Shown: in pieces, positions 9,022-18,063 of the stretch | Layout of the letters: every line of letters starts with the position of its first letter | Numbering within the stretch: the stretch's first letter is position 1 | From: Prosthecobacter sp. | GTDB lineage: Bacteria; Verrucomicrobiota; Verrucomicrobiia; Verrucomicrobiales; Verrucomicrobiaceae | Assembly: GCF_020439865.1 (NCBI RefSeq) | Contig: NZ_JAGRPF010000202.1 | Span: forward strand, 1 to 32,059 | Direction of reading: 5' to 3' | Length of the DNA: 32,059 bases | Program-made: the position numbers and the translations under genes | Notes under the pieces: generated by a model | What the model was told of the DNA's origin: nothing | The model's input: the letters and a program-made list of their open reading frames with translations, nothing else | The model's database searches: none

Positions 9022-12000
9022 ATGAGCACCGACCCTTCTACCCCGGAAAACGACGCCAATCTCAGTGCGCTGGGGCGCGAACTGCTCGGCACGAATGAAG
9101 GCAGCAAACCCTCCGGCCCCTGGGTGCCGCCGACAGCGGAGGAACTTGGCAGGCTGCTGCCTGACTACGAGATCGTGAAGATGCTGGGCCGGGGCGGCAT
9201 GGGCGCGGTTTACAAAGGGACGCAGAAGTCACTCGACCGCCCTGTTGCCATCAAGATTCTCTCCGCCACGCTCGACGAGAGCGATCAAGGCTTCGCCGAA
9301 CGCTTCAAAAACGAGGCACGCGCCCTCGGCAAGCTCAAGCATCCGGGCATCGTCGGCGTCTATGACTTCGGCACCGCGACGGACGGCCTGCTCTACATCG
9401 TCATGGAATACGTCGATGGCACCGACGTGGCCAAGATGATCGCGCAAAAGGGGCGCCTGCACACCGATCACGCCATGGCGATCACCGCTCATGTCTGCGA
9501 TGCCCTCGCCTACGCACATGAGCGCGGCATCATCCATCGCGACATCAAACCGGCCAACATCATGGTCGGCTACGATGGCGTCGTGCAGGTCGCGGATTTC
9601 GGTCTGGCGAAGGTCAGCACCGACGGTCAGACCCTCGGCCTCACGCAGAGCGGCATGGCCATGGGCACCCTGCACTACATGGCGCCGGAATCCCTCATGC
9701 TCGGCAGCGCGGTGGATCATCGCGCCGACATCTACGCGGTTGGCGTGATGCTTTACCAAATGCTCACTGGCAAACTTCCGCAGGGCATGTTTGAGCTGCC
9801 GAGCCTGCTCGTGCCCGGCCTTGATCCGCGCTACGACGACATCATCGCCAAGGCGCTGCGGGAGGACCGCGACGCGCGCTATCCAAGCATCGGCGAAATG
9901 CGGCGCGACCTCGACGGCATCCTCACCCAGCCGGTGATCAAGGTGGAGGAGAAAGCCGAAGCAACTCCCGCCGCGCTACCGACCCACGCGCGACCGCAGC
10001 GCTCCGGTGGGCAGCCTCAGCGTCCATCGCAGCCAGGCGCAAAGGCGCAGGCTTCCAAGCCGCGATCATCGAACGCATGGCTCGTCTGGGCCGTGGTGGG
10101 GATCGTGGTCATCGGCATCGGCGCGGCAATGTTTCTTAGCGGTCCACAAGATCGGAGTTTGAAGCAGGCGGCGGCAGAGTCCGCACCAGACGACCCCTCG
10201 TCTCTACCGCCTCCGGCGGAGCCAGACACGCCACAAGCAAGAGTCGCCTCGATTCCAACCCCTGAGCCCACAAAGGAGGCTCCGTTCACGAACACCTTGG
10301 GAATGAAGTTTGTCCCCGTGCCCGGCACGGACGTGCTGTTCTGCATCCACGAGACGCGCTACAACGACTACGCCGCCTATGCGGCGGACTCGGCAGGCGT
10401 TGATGAGACTTGGAAGAACCAAATTGCCGAAAAACACAAGATCACGAACAGGCCGACCGATCACCCCGTTGTGAACGTGAATTGGGAAGACGCTCAGAGA
10501 TTCTGCAAATGGTTGAGTCAGAAGGAAAACAAATCCTATCGGCTGCCCACCGACCGGGAGTGGAGCATTGCGGTGGGTTTAGGGGATGTGGAGAGTCGTG
10601 ACGGCGGTTCAACGCCGGCCGATTTGGACGGAAAGGAGACCACGATGTTTCCGTGGGGTTCACAGTTTCCGCCGAGAACGACAGATCGAGTCGGCAATTA
10701 CGGAGATGCAAGTCGGAATGGAAAGATTACAGATATCAGCGGTTATGTTGACGGTTTTCCCACCACCGCTCCCGTCATGCAGTTTTCACCCAATTCCCTT
10801 GGGTTGTACGATATGGGCGGAAACGTGTTCGAATGGTGTGAGGACTGGTCTGATGCCACACATCGATTCCGAGTGCTTAGAGGTGGGTCGTGGGGGGTGG
10901 ATAAGCGTGTCCACTTGCAATCATCCCTTAGATATCAAAAAGTTCCTGGCCAACGAAATCCAGGTTATGGCTTCCGCATCGTCGTGGCAGCGGACACCGC
11001 CAGCTCACCAAGTGCCAAGGCAACACGCATCGACGGTCTCGTGGCCAATGGAGAGTGGCAGGATGTGCTTGGGTTGTTGAGAAATGTTACCCCCACCACG
11101 CGCGGTAATTGGGAGATGGGTGATCGAGGGATTTCCTGCACTGAGGTTTCCTTCGGCGCTTTCTTCTGCATTCCTTCGGAACCTTTGGATGAATACACGG
11201 CAAGGATTCGCTTTCTGGCTCAGAGCAGTCATGGCATCGGTTTCTATCTCCCGGTGAAGACTGGAGGGATGCAGTTCTTCCTCTATGACTGGGCGGGGAA
11301 GATATGTCTGATGGGTAAAGAGGGATCACGATTGGAGTCGATCAGTTCGCAGCCGAAAGCCTTTAAGGCGGGGGATGGTGTCGAACATGAACTAATGATC
11401 ACGGTCAATAGTACGGGGATTGAGGCGAAGATCGATGGCAAAAAGGTTTATGACTGGGCTCCGGAAGACTGGGGAATGATTTCGCAGCCAAATGGGGTAA
11501 GCAGCTTCCATCCAGTCAGTCTGGGACTGAATGCCCACAGGGGGGTCGTCGAGTTTCATTCCTTCGAGATCCGCATTCCTCCAGGTGCAGACTCAAACTC
11601 CTCGTCTGCCCAAGACACGGTCAGCACCCGCGACATCCCTGAACTTTCGGCGCTCGTCGCCACGCAGCAAAAGCGACGCCATGGAAAGCTCTCGGATCTG
11701 ACGGGCAAGTATCAAAACGCACTCGCGCGGGCCGAAGCAGAGGCGATCAAGTCAGGGGAACTCGCCCATGTCGAAGCGGTCCGCCAGGCTGTCGAACGTG
11801 CCAAATCCTTTGCTGCTCAGATCGAAACACTGCCGACTACGCTGACAGTCACCCCACTTCCAGCACTTCCCATGCTCGATGACAACGTGCCGGACTCGCT
11901 CAAGCGATTGCGGACGATCTTTGATCAAGAGGTGGCCAAGATCGAATCTGATTTTCAGGCGGAGCTCAATCCGGCGCTGGATGCTCTTCAAGCGTCTCTG

Positions 12001-13170
12001 ATCGAGTCAGGCAGAAAGAACCACGCGGAGTTGGTGAAACAGTTTCAGGCGGACCCTTCTCATTTGCCAGAGGACCAGCCGATCGCTCCCGCCGGTCCCA
12101 GTCCATCACCATTGCGGCTTGCTCCCACACACGAGGAGTATCTCTCGAAAGCACCGGCGCCCGCAGGCCGTCCGGTGTCGGAAAAATACAACTATGTTGA
12201 GAGCAATGAGACCATGGGAGTGTTGCACTGGACGTTTCAAGACTCGCGGCTGCCAACCGAAAGGGACCGCGTCATTTCGGCAACTCTTCGTCTTCACACA
12301 GCCAATATCCGCCTCGCTGCGACACGCGACATCGTGTCCGTTCGCCATGACGGATCCGAGGTTGGAACGTTTAAGGGCGCACCAATCAACTGGTGGATCG
12401 ACATCCCACTTAATGTTCAGGCACTTCCGTTCGAACAGGGTGTCATCGAGTTGACACTTCACTGTGGAAATGATGCCGTTGTCGTCAACAACCTGAAGTC
12501 TGGATTGCCTCCAGAGTTGGTGTTGGAAGTGGGCGAGAGGAGCGATACATCTGACAAGGAAGCTCCTACGGTGGGTGCGAATGCATCAAGCAAAAGCTGG
12601 ATCGACCTGATTGCGGCGGTGGATCCGGTGAAGGATGTCTCCCGGTGGGAATGGATTCCTGCCGCCACCAACATCTGGAAAAAGAATGGCAGCGAACTCT
12701 TGTTTCCACAGAATCAGCGGCCAGGAGAGATTCAGTTTCCCGGAACCGAGGGAGTCACTGACTTTCAATTGAAGATGAGTTTTACGCGAGAGATGGGAAG
12801 CAAAGGCTTCGATTTCAAGATTCCAACCGGTCATGGAGCCACCTCGATTGTGTTCGCGGCTGAGACATCGAACGCGAAGATCATGTTGGTGAGACCGATG
12901 AAAGCGAGAGGGGGAATTGAATTGGGAAATTTTGCGATCCAAAACGGCCGGCGATACGACCTCTCGATCACCTTTTTAAGCAATGGGGCTTCCGCCGGAA
13001 TCACTGTTGCTATCGATGGCGAAGAGGTGGCCGTTTGGAAGGGGAACTATCGGACCGACCTGGATGTGATTCCCGAGTGGAAGTCGAACCGGCTCGGTCT
13101 GTGGATCTATGGAGACAGGAGCTCCCAGTATCGTTTTCATGAGGTACTGTTCCGTCCGATTCTGCCATAG
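9022..13170 (+). CDS. K2: transmembrane Ser/Thr kinase with SUMF1-like, LamG-like, helical and DNRLRE-like ectodomains
   Basis: 1,382 residues. Kinase domain about 49-315 with GRGGMG (56-61), Lys78, Asp174 of HRD, Asp192 of DFG and MAPE. Membrane helix about 350-373. The periplasmic part contains a SUMF1/FGE-like domain at 422-656 (NTLGMKFVPVPG, YRLPTDREWS, GGNVFEWCEDW, GFRIVV). Its RGGSW is followed by GVDKRVHL, so the two catalytic cysteines of true formylglycine-generating enzymes are absent. Then come a DGLVANGEWQDVL module with a LamG-like sandwich (668-851), the shared helical module (873-1008), a DNRLRE-like beta domain (about 1047-1171, LHWTFQDSRLP, ATLRLH) and a final LamG-like sandwich (about 1192-1382). 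It begins the block of lineage A genes with the TNEGSKPSGPW N-terminus. Probably a sensor; the ligand is unknown. Confidence 0.92.
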   Translation: MSTDPSTPENDANLSALGRELLGTNEGSKPSGPWVPPTAEELGRLLPDYEIVKMLGRGGMGAVYKGTQKSLDRPVAIKILSATLDESDQGFAERFKNEARALGKLKHPGIVGVYDFGTATDGLLYIVMEYVDGTDVAKMIAQKGRLHTDHAMAITAHVCDALAYAHERGIIHRDIKPANIMVGYDGVVQVADFGLAKVSTDGQTLGLTQSGMAMGTLHYMAPESLMLGSAVDHRADIYAVGVMLYQMLTGKLPQGMFELPSLLVPGLDPRYDDIIAKALREDRDARYPSIGEMRRDLDGILTQPVIKVEEKAEATPAALPTHARPQRSGGQPQRPSQPGAKAQASKPRSSNAWLVWAVVGIVVIGIGAAMFLSGPQDRSLKQAAAESAPDDPSSLPPPAEPDTPQARVASIPTPEPTKEAPFTNTLGMKFVPVPGTDVLFCIHETRYNDYAAYAADSAGVDETWKNQIAEKHKITNRPTDHPVVNVNWEDAQRFCKWLSQKENKSYRLPTDREWSIAVGLGDVESRDGGSTPADLDGKETTMFPWGSQFPPRTTDRVGNYGDASRNGKITDISGYVDGFPTTAPVMQFSPNSLGLYDMGGNVFEWCEDWSDATHRFRVLRGGSWGVDKRVHLQSSLRYQKVPGQRNPGYGFRIVVAADTASSPSAKATRIDGLVANGEWQDVLGLLRNVTPTTRGNWEMGDRGISCTEVSFGAFFCIPSEPLDEYTARIRFLAQSSHGIGFYLPVKTGGMQFFLYDWAGKICLMGKEGSRLESISSQPKAFKAGDGVEHELMITVNSTGIEAKIDGKKVYDWAPEDWGMISQPNGVSSFHPVSLGLNAHRGVVEFHSFEIRIPPGADSNSSSAQDTVSTRDIPELSALVATQQKRRHGKLSDLTGKYQNALARAEAEAIKSGELAHVEAVRQAVERAKSFAAQIETLPTTLTVTPLPALPMLDDNVPDSLKRLRTIFDQEVAKIESDFQAELNPALDALQASLIESGRKNHAELVKQFQADPSHLPEDQPIAPAGPSPSPLRLAPTHEEYLSKAPAPAGRPVSEKYNYVESNETMGVLHWTFQDSRLPTERDRVISATLRLHTANIRLAATRDIVSVRHDGSEVGTFKGAPINWWIDIPLNVQALPFEQGVIELTLHCGNDAVVVNNLKSGLPPELVLEVGERSDTSDKEAPTVGANASSKSWIDLIAAVDPVKDVSRWEWIPAATNIWKKNGSELLFPQNQRPGEIQFPGTEGVTDFQLKMSFTREMGSKGFDFKIPTGHGATSIVFAAETSNAKIMLVRPMKARGGIELGNFAIQNGRRYDLSITFLSNGASAGITVAIDGEEVAVWKGNYRTDLDVIPEWKSNRLGLWIYGDRSSQYRFHEVLFRPILP

Positions 13171-13211
13171 GATGCACCCGCCGTAGAACGATGGCGTCAT
13201 GGCATTCATCC

Positions 13212-13255
13212 TTGGCACGCGACCTGATTCCCGCTAAGAAAGTTCAACGTCTCGA
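13212..13255 (+). promoter_or_regulatory. K3 upstream element, shared with K6
   Basis: A 44-base segment that aligns without gaps with 23755-23798 before K6 (about 30 identities by eye). The core identities are TGGCA, CCTGA, CGCTAA and TCTCGA. The lineage A box is absent. K2 ends only 90 bp before the K3 start. Confidence 0.5.
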
Positions 13256-13260
13256 ATACG

Positions 13261-16200
13261 ATGCCGGAAGAATCGCACCCGCAATCATCATCGAGGCCCT
13301 CCGGCGGGGGAGGGCCGGGTAGTTCGTCATCCGGTCGGCCTGCGGTATGGGAGCCGCCAACTCCGGAGGAACTGCAGAAGATCCTGCCAAAGTATGAGGT
13401 CACGGCGCTGCTGGGACGTGGCGGCATGGGTGCGGTTTACAAGGGCATTCAGCGGTCGCTTGACCGCCCCGTGGCCATCAAGATTCTCTCCGCAGAACTC
13501 GACGAGCGGGAGCAGGGCTTCGCTGAGCGCTTCAAGAACGAGGCGAAGGCCATGGCGAAGCTCAACCATCCCGGCATCGTGGGTGTGCATGACTTTGGCG
13601 AGACGCCTGAGGGCATGTTGTTCATTGGCATGGAGTTCATCTCGGGGACGGATGTCTCCCGTATGCTCGCAAAGAAGGGCAGGCTTCCGCCTGATCACGC
13701 GCTGGCCATCACCGCGCACGTCTGCGATGCGCTGGGGTACGCGCACGGCAAGGGCATCATTCACCGCGACATCAAGCCGGCGAACATCATGGTCAGCTAC
13801 GACGGCGTAGTGAAGGTGGCGGATTTTGGGCTGGCGAAGATGAGCCAGGCCGCCGATTCGGGCCTCACGCGAAGCGGGGTGGCCATGGGCACGATGCACT
13901 ACATGGCACCGGAGACCCTGACGCTGGGCACGGCGGTGGATCACCGGGCGGACATCTATGCCGTAGGAGTGATGCTTTACCAAATGCTCACCGGCAAGCT
14001 GCCGCGTGGCATGTTTGAACCACCATCGAAGCAGATTCCCGGCCTCGATCCGCGCTATGATGACATCGTCGCCAAGGCGATCCGTGATGACCGCGATATT
14101 CGCTACCAAAGCGCAGAAGAACTCCGTGCCGATCTGGATCGGATCCTCACAAAGCCTGTGGAGCATGTGGTGGAAGGCGCGGACGAGGCGCCCGCAGCCC
14201 TGCCGACCGCTGAGCGGCCAACGCAGACGGGAAGTCGCACCCGAGGGGGGCCTCAGGAAGAGCCTTCCTCTCCACCACGAAAAAAGTCTGGCTTGGTCTT
14301 GCTGTGGTCTGCCGTGCTCGGTGTGCTGACCTTGGTGGGAGCTGCCTGGATGCTCCTGAATCGCCCGGCCGAAACGAACGTCGCCGCCGCAAACACGGTT
14401 AAATCGACTGCGGTCAAACCATCTCCACCCCAACCCGCTGCTCCTGTTTCTGTCGGCTGGCCCTCGGGCCCCAACTTCCGCAGCGCTGGTCGCTTCCGCG
14501 CATGGTCATCGGTCCCGAATGATCCCGTCATTGATCTCGGCATCCTCCGCGGCGTCGCAGCCGTGAACCAAGTTCATATGAGAGGGGACGCCTGGCTGGT
14601 GCTGCTGCCTAGCGGTGAGGTGCGCAGCAGCGATCAGGAAATTGACGGCATGCTGAACATCCGGCGCATCTGTCCGGGATGGGGAAACCATTGCGCCCTG
14701 ATCACCAACAAGGGGGAGTTGTTCATCTACCCCAGACGAACCGATGAAGGCAGCCAGCCGCCCAAAAACCTCGGGCCCGTGAAGGACGCCTACGTGGCCC
14801 CCCATCATCACGTCGCGTTGCTGGAGAGCGGCGGCCTAGTCGTATGGGGGCGGGCTCACGATGGCGTTAAAGAAGAGAAGAACCCAGAGTGGCAGGTGAA
14901 GCCATCGCTCCCTCCCGGTCGCAAGGCTCTGGAGTTTTCGAGCTCCGACAATTCGATGGCCGTGAGGCTGGACGACGGCAGCCTGCGAGTGTGGAATGCC
15001 GGCTCGGGTGTCGTTTCGCCGCCAGCCGAGTTATCGGCTGAGAAGGTGGGGGATTTCGCGATCGACCGGTTGAATCTTTTTGTCCTGCCCACGAACGGAG
15101 GCCCCGCCTTGCAGTGGGGATTGTCGGGGACGGGGAAACCAGTCCCTCTTCCGAATAAAACCGTCGGCGAGAGCCTGATCCAAACCAATCATGGCATGCT
15201 CGTGATCGACAAAGAAGGACGTCCCTGGGCCAATTCGACGCTGTCCTCCAAAGTCGCCGGTGTTTCTGAAGCCCTCGCTGCTGTGCCGCGGGTCAAAAAT
15301 GAGTCCATTGCCATGTATCGTTCGTCCAATGATCCACTCACGGTGAGGATGCTGTGGCTGGACGAGAGCGCCCCGGCTCCGCCTGTGGCGTCTGCCGTTC
15401 TCGAATGGCCGAAGGACGGTGCCCACTACCGTAGCGAGGGGCGCTTCAAAGCCTGGTCATCATCGAGAAACGACGCCTCGCTCGACCTTACCAAACTGCG
15501 CGGGGTGGATGATGTGGTGCAGGTGTATCAGGGCTCAGGCAACTGGGTGGTCCTTCGGGGCAACGGAGACACCATCAGCTCCGATGGCTCCGGCGACCGC
15601 AAAAACATCCGACGCATCTGCCCCGGCAACGGCCGGGATTACGCCCTGATCAGCAGGGACGGCAGCATTGAAATCTGTGGCCCCGATTTGGAAAACACTC
15701 CGGATATCATCGCACCGCCTGGATTGAAGGCGACGGACGGGTTTCTCTCACCAACTAGTTTCGCCCTGCTCGAAGACGGCGGTCTGGCATTTTGGGGCAG
15801 ATCTTTCGACGGAAAAAACGAGACTGGAAACGGCGAGTGGAAATCCAAACCAGTGCTGCCTCCGAATCGCAAGGCCGTTGCCATATCGCATTCGGAGTTC
15901 CGGGTCGCCGTGCAGGTGGAAAACCAGTCGCTGCTGATGTGGACTGGCGGCGGCCCATTGACCTTGCCGTTGAGCCTAAAGTCTCAAAGATTCCGCCACT
16001 TCGCCATCGCCGGCCATAACCTCTTTGGCATCCTGACCGATGGTGGACTACCGGTCATGTGGGAACCGCAAGACCAAGGACTCAAGCCTGTGCCGGGCAT
16101 CCTGGCCGCTTCGAGCGTGCATGAGGCAGGCAAGGGAGCGGTGTGCTTTTTTACGGCGTCAGGTCAGCCTCACATCAGAGTCGGAGGTGCCGGTGACGCG

Positions 16201-17946
16201 AGCGTTTATGATCCTTTGATACGTCGTGTGAGTGGCGCCACCCCCGAGTTGTGCTCGTTCAGGACCGACTACAACGGCAAGCTCTCACGGACCTATGGCC
16301 GCCTGCTTTGGTTTGACGGTCCGCCGAAAACATTGTCAGCCAAGGCCACCGCAAGTGCCCCGCCAAAGTTGGTTACAGTGGTGCCGCCGCCCCAGCCTTC
16401 AAAAGCGACGCTCCTCGATCAGTTGCCCGAGGTCCGTTCGCGGGTGCTCAATTATCAAAAGGCACGACATGCGCAGCTCGCCGATCTCACCACCAAGTAC
16501 CGCAATGCCCTGATCGCCGCACGAGCCGAGGCCGCACAATCAGGTGCCAAGCGTGATGTGTCCGAACTCGACGCCGCCATTGCTCGCACCACGGCCCTGC
16601 AGGAAGTCATCGAAAACAATCTAACGTCCCAGCAGATCAAACCATTGCCAGGCCTCGCCCCGCTTGGAAGCCAAGTCCCTCAGCGCCTCCAGGACCTACG
16701 GGCGATCTTTGACCGGGAATTGACGAAGAATGAGACCGAACTCGCGGGCGGTCTGGATCAATCCTTGCTCAACGTGCAAACGAATCTGGTCAAGGCCGTG
16801 GACATCTCTGCGGCGAAACAAGTGGAGACCTTTCGCAAGGAGTTGCTCACCGCATTTCCTCAGCCCGTATCAAAGCTCACCTCACCGTCGGCGACATTGA
16901 AAATCGTTGCATCCCCCCCTCCCGCGGCCCCGGTATCCACCGTTTACAAACCCGTCCAAGGTCGCATCAAGGGCTGGTGGAAGTCCGCGCCTCCAGGTGC
17001 CGGACCGCTCGGCGTCTTGGAAAAGTGGACTTCCTCCGCCGACCCCAACCGTGTCTTACAAGGGAAGATCTCCGACCTCACAGACTTTGTCGCGGTCGTC
17101 GCGATGGAGCCAAACTTTGGCGGTCTCCGTGCCAACGGGGAGTTTGTGATCGTGAAGAATTCATCCACTACTGCTGACGCCTTCTTGGCACTGACCACGA
17201 CTCCGCCCGTGGGTGGCCTTTTTGCCAGGTTCGGCAGGACCGGAGATGAGCTGACCATCATTGATGATCGCGGGCACCTGTCGATTGACCGCGTCATTAC
17301 CACCACGGCGCCGCCTGTACCCCTCATCAACGTCGTCGATGCCGTGGTAGACTCGACATCGGGAGGGCTTGGACTTGCCCTGCTAAGCGACGGTACCATC
17401 AAGTGGTGGGGACGCCAGTATGGGACCGACGCGATGAATCGGCGCTGGTCTGCCCCGCCCGTCAGTGCCCGTGAGGGCATCGTAGCCATCTCCCAGAGTC
17501 GCTATATGGCGGCGGCCGTAAGCAAAGATGGCAGTGTGATCGTGTGGAACGAGGATGGCAGGCAGACCTTCAGCGGCAAATCCAAGAACGTCGTCGATGT
17601 TGCCGTTTGCGAAGGAAGCGCGTATGCCTTGAACGGAGACGGCGAGGTGATTTTGGCGTTCAGCAGGACTTCCGGCGTCCGAACATGGGACGTGCTCCTC
17701 AATAACGTCGAGTGGATTAAGCCTGCAGGAATGGGACTGCTGGCCGGGCTCAAGAATGGACGCATCGTTACCGATCCCAGCACGGCGAAAGCCGAGCCAT
17801 CACTCGAAGCAGTTCTACAAGCCGCAGGTTCCCTGCCACCTGAAGCCATCGACCTTCAGATCAAATACACAGGCTTGAGTGTTTACGGTTCACCCTGCCT
17901 TTTCTGGATCGAACCCGTCACGCCGGCAGCCAAAGCCTCCCCCTGA
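13261..17946 (+). CDS. K3: transmembrane Ser/Thr kinase with three RCC1-like propeller regions
   Basis: 1,561 residues, lineage B (start MPEESHP, then AVWEPPTPEEL). Kinase domain about 45-310 with GRGGMG (52-57), Lys74, Asp170 of HRD, Asp188 of DFG and MAPE. Membrane helix about 343-364. The ectodomain has an RCC1-like region at about 399-705, a second copy at about 714-1023, the shared helical module at about 1054-1204 (LPEVRSRVLNYQKARH) and a third, more distant RCC1-like region at 1231-1554 (WWGRQYG, NEDGRQTFSG). Blade signatures include the repeated 'LxDGSLRVWN' and 'GGLxxWGR' types. Regions 1 and 2 are plainly a duplication: both open with FRSAGRFRAWSS-like and YRSEGRFKAWSS sequences followed by IDL/LDL-x-x-LRGV. 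RCC1 propellers bind proteins or ligands on their faces, and in this setting a sensor role is likely. Confidence 0.91.
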   Translation: MPEESHPQSSSRPSGGGGPGSSSSGRPAVWEPPTPEELQKILPKYEVTALLGRGGMGAVYKGIQRSLDRPVAIKILSAELDEREQGFAERFKNEAKAMAKLNHPGIVGVHDFGETPEGMLFIGMEFISGTDVSRMLAKKGRLPPDHALAITAHVCDALGYAHGKGIIHRDIKPANIMVSYDGVVKVADFGLAKMSQAADSGLTRSGVAMGTMHYMAPETLTLGTAVDHRADIYAVGVMLYQMLTGKLPRGMFEPPSKQIPGLDPRYDDIVAKAIRDDRDIRYQSAEELRADLDRILTKPVEHVVEGADEAPAALPTAERPTQTGSRTRGGPQEEPSSPPRKKSGLVLLWSAVLGVLTLVGAAWMLLNRPAETNVAAANTVKSTAVKPSPPQPAAPVSVGWPSGPNFRSAGRFRAWSSVPNDPVIDLGILRGVAAVNQVHMRGDAWLVLLPSGEVRSSDQEIDGMLNIRRICPGWGNHCALITNKGELFIYPRRTDEGSQPPKNLGPVKDAYVAPHHHVALLESGGLVVWGRAHDGVKEEKNPEWQVKPSLPPGRKALEFSSSDNSMAVRLDDGSLRVWNAGSGVVSPPAELSAEKVGDFAIDRLNLFVLPTNGGPALQWGLSGTGKPVPLPNKTVGESLIQTNHGMLVIDKEGRPWANSTLSSKVAGVSEALAAVPRVKNESIAMYRSSNDPLTVRMLWLDESAPAPPVASAVLEWPKDGAHYRSEGRFKAWSSSRNDASLDLTKLRGVDDVVQVYQGSGNWVVLRGNGDTISSDGSGDRKNIRRICPGNGRDYALISRDGSIEICGPDLENTPDIIAPPGLKATDGFLSPTSFALLEDGGLAFWGRSFDGKNETGNGEWKSKPVLPPNRKAVAISHSEFRVAVQVENQSLLMWTGGGPLTLPLSLKSQRFRHFAIAGHNLFGILTDGGLPVMWEPQDQGLKPVPGILAASSVHEAGKGAVCFFTASGQPHIRVGGAGDASVYDPLIRRVSGATPELCSFRTDYNGKLSRTYGRLLWFDGPPKTLSAKATASAPPKLVTVVPPPQPSKATLLDQLPEVRSRVLNYQKARHAQLADLTTKYRNALIAARAEAAQSGAKRDVSELDAAIARTTALQEVIENNLTSQQIKPLPGLAPLGSQVPQRLQDLRAIFDRELTKNETELAGGLDQSLLNVQTNLVKAVDISAAKQVETFRKELLTAFPQPVSKLTSPSATLKIVASPPPAAPVSTVYKPVQGRIKGWWKSAPPGAGPLGVLEKWTSSADPNRVLQGKISDLTDFVAVVAMEPNFGGLRANGEFVIVKNSSTTADAFLALTTTPPVGGLFARFGRTGDELTIIDDRGHLSIDRVITTTAPPVPLINVVDAVVDSTSGGLGLALLSDGTIKWWGRQYGTDAMNRRWSAPPVSAREGIVAISQSRYMAAAVSKDGSVIVWNEDGRQTFSGKSKNVVDVAVCEGSAYALNGDGEVILAFSRTSGVRTWDVLLNNVEWIKPAGMGLLAGLKNGRIVTDPSTAKAEPSLEAVLQAAGSLPPEAIDLQIKYTGLSVYGSPCLFWIEPVTPAAKASP

Positions 17947-18016
17947 TCTGACCGTCAAACTAACGTGCCATCTCGTAAAATGCGGGTCCTGTCCTGCCTG
18001 TTGATTTTTTCACTTT

Positions 18017-18046
18017 CCCTGTAACCGCCCACCCTGCTTTCATTAG
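18017..18046 (+). promoter_or_regulatory. K4 promoter, shared lineage A box
   Basis: CCCTGTAACC (18017-18026), a 14-base spacer and CATTAG (18041-18046), preceded by TTTTTTCACTTT. The ATG follows after 17 bases, one more than in the other copies. Confidence 0.7.
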
Positions 18047-18063
18047 TCCTTGGTAGAAACGTC

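Noticed and set aside
10285..10990. SUMF1-like domain as an active formylglycine-generating or sulfatase-modifying enzyme
   Set aside because: The catalytic cysteine pair is missing here and in the four other copies, and no sulfatase gene is in the window.
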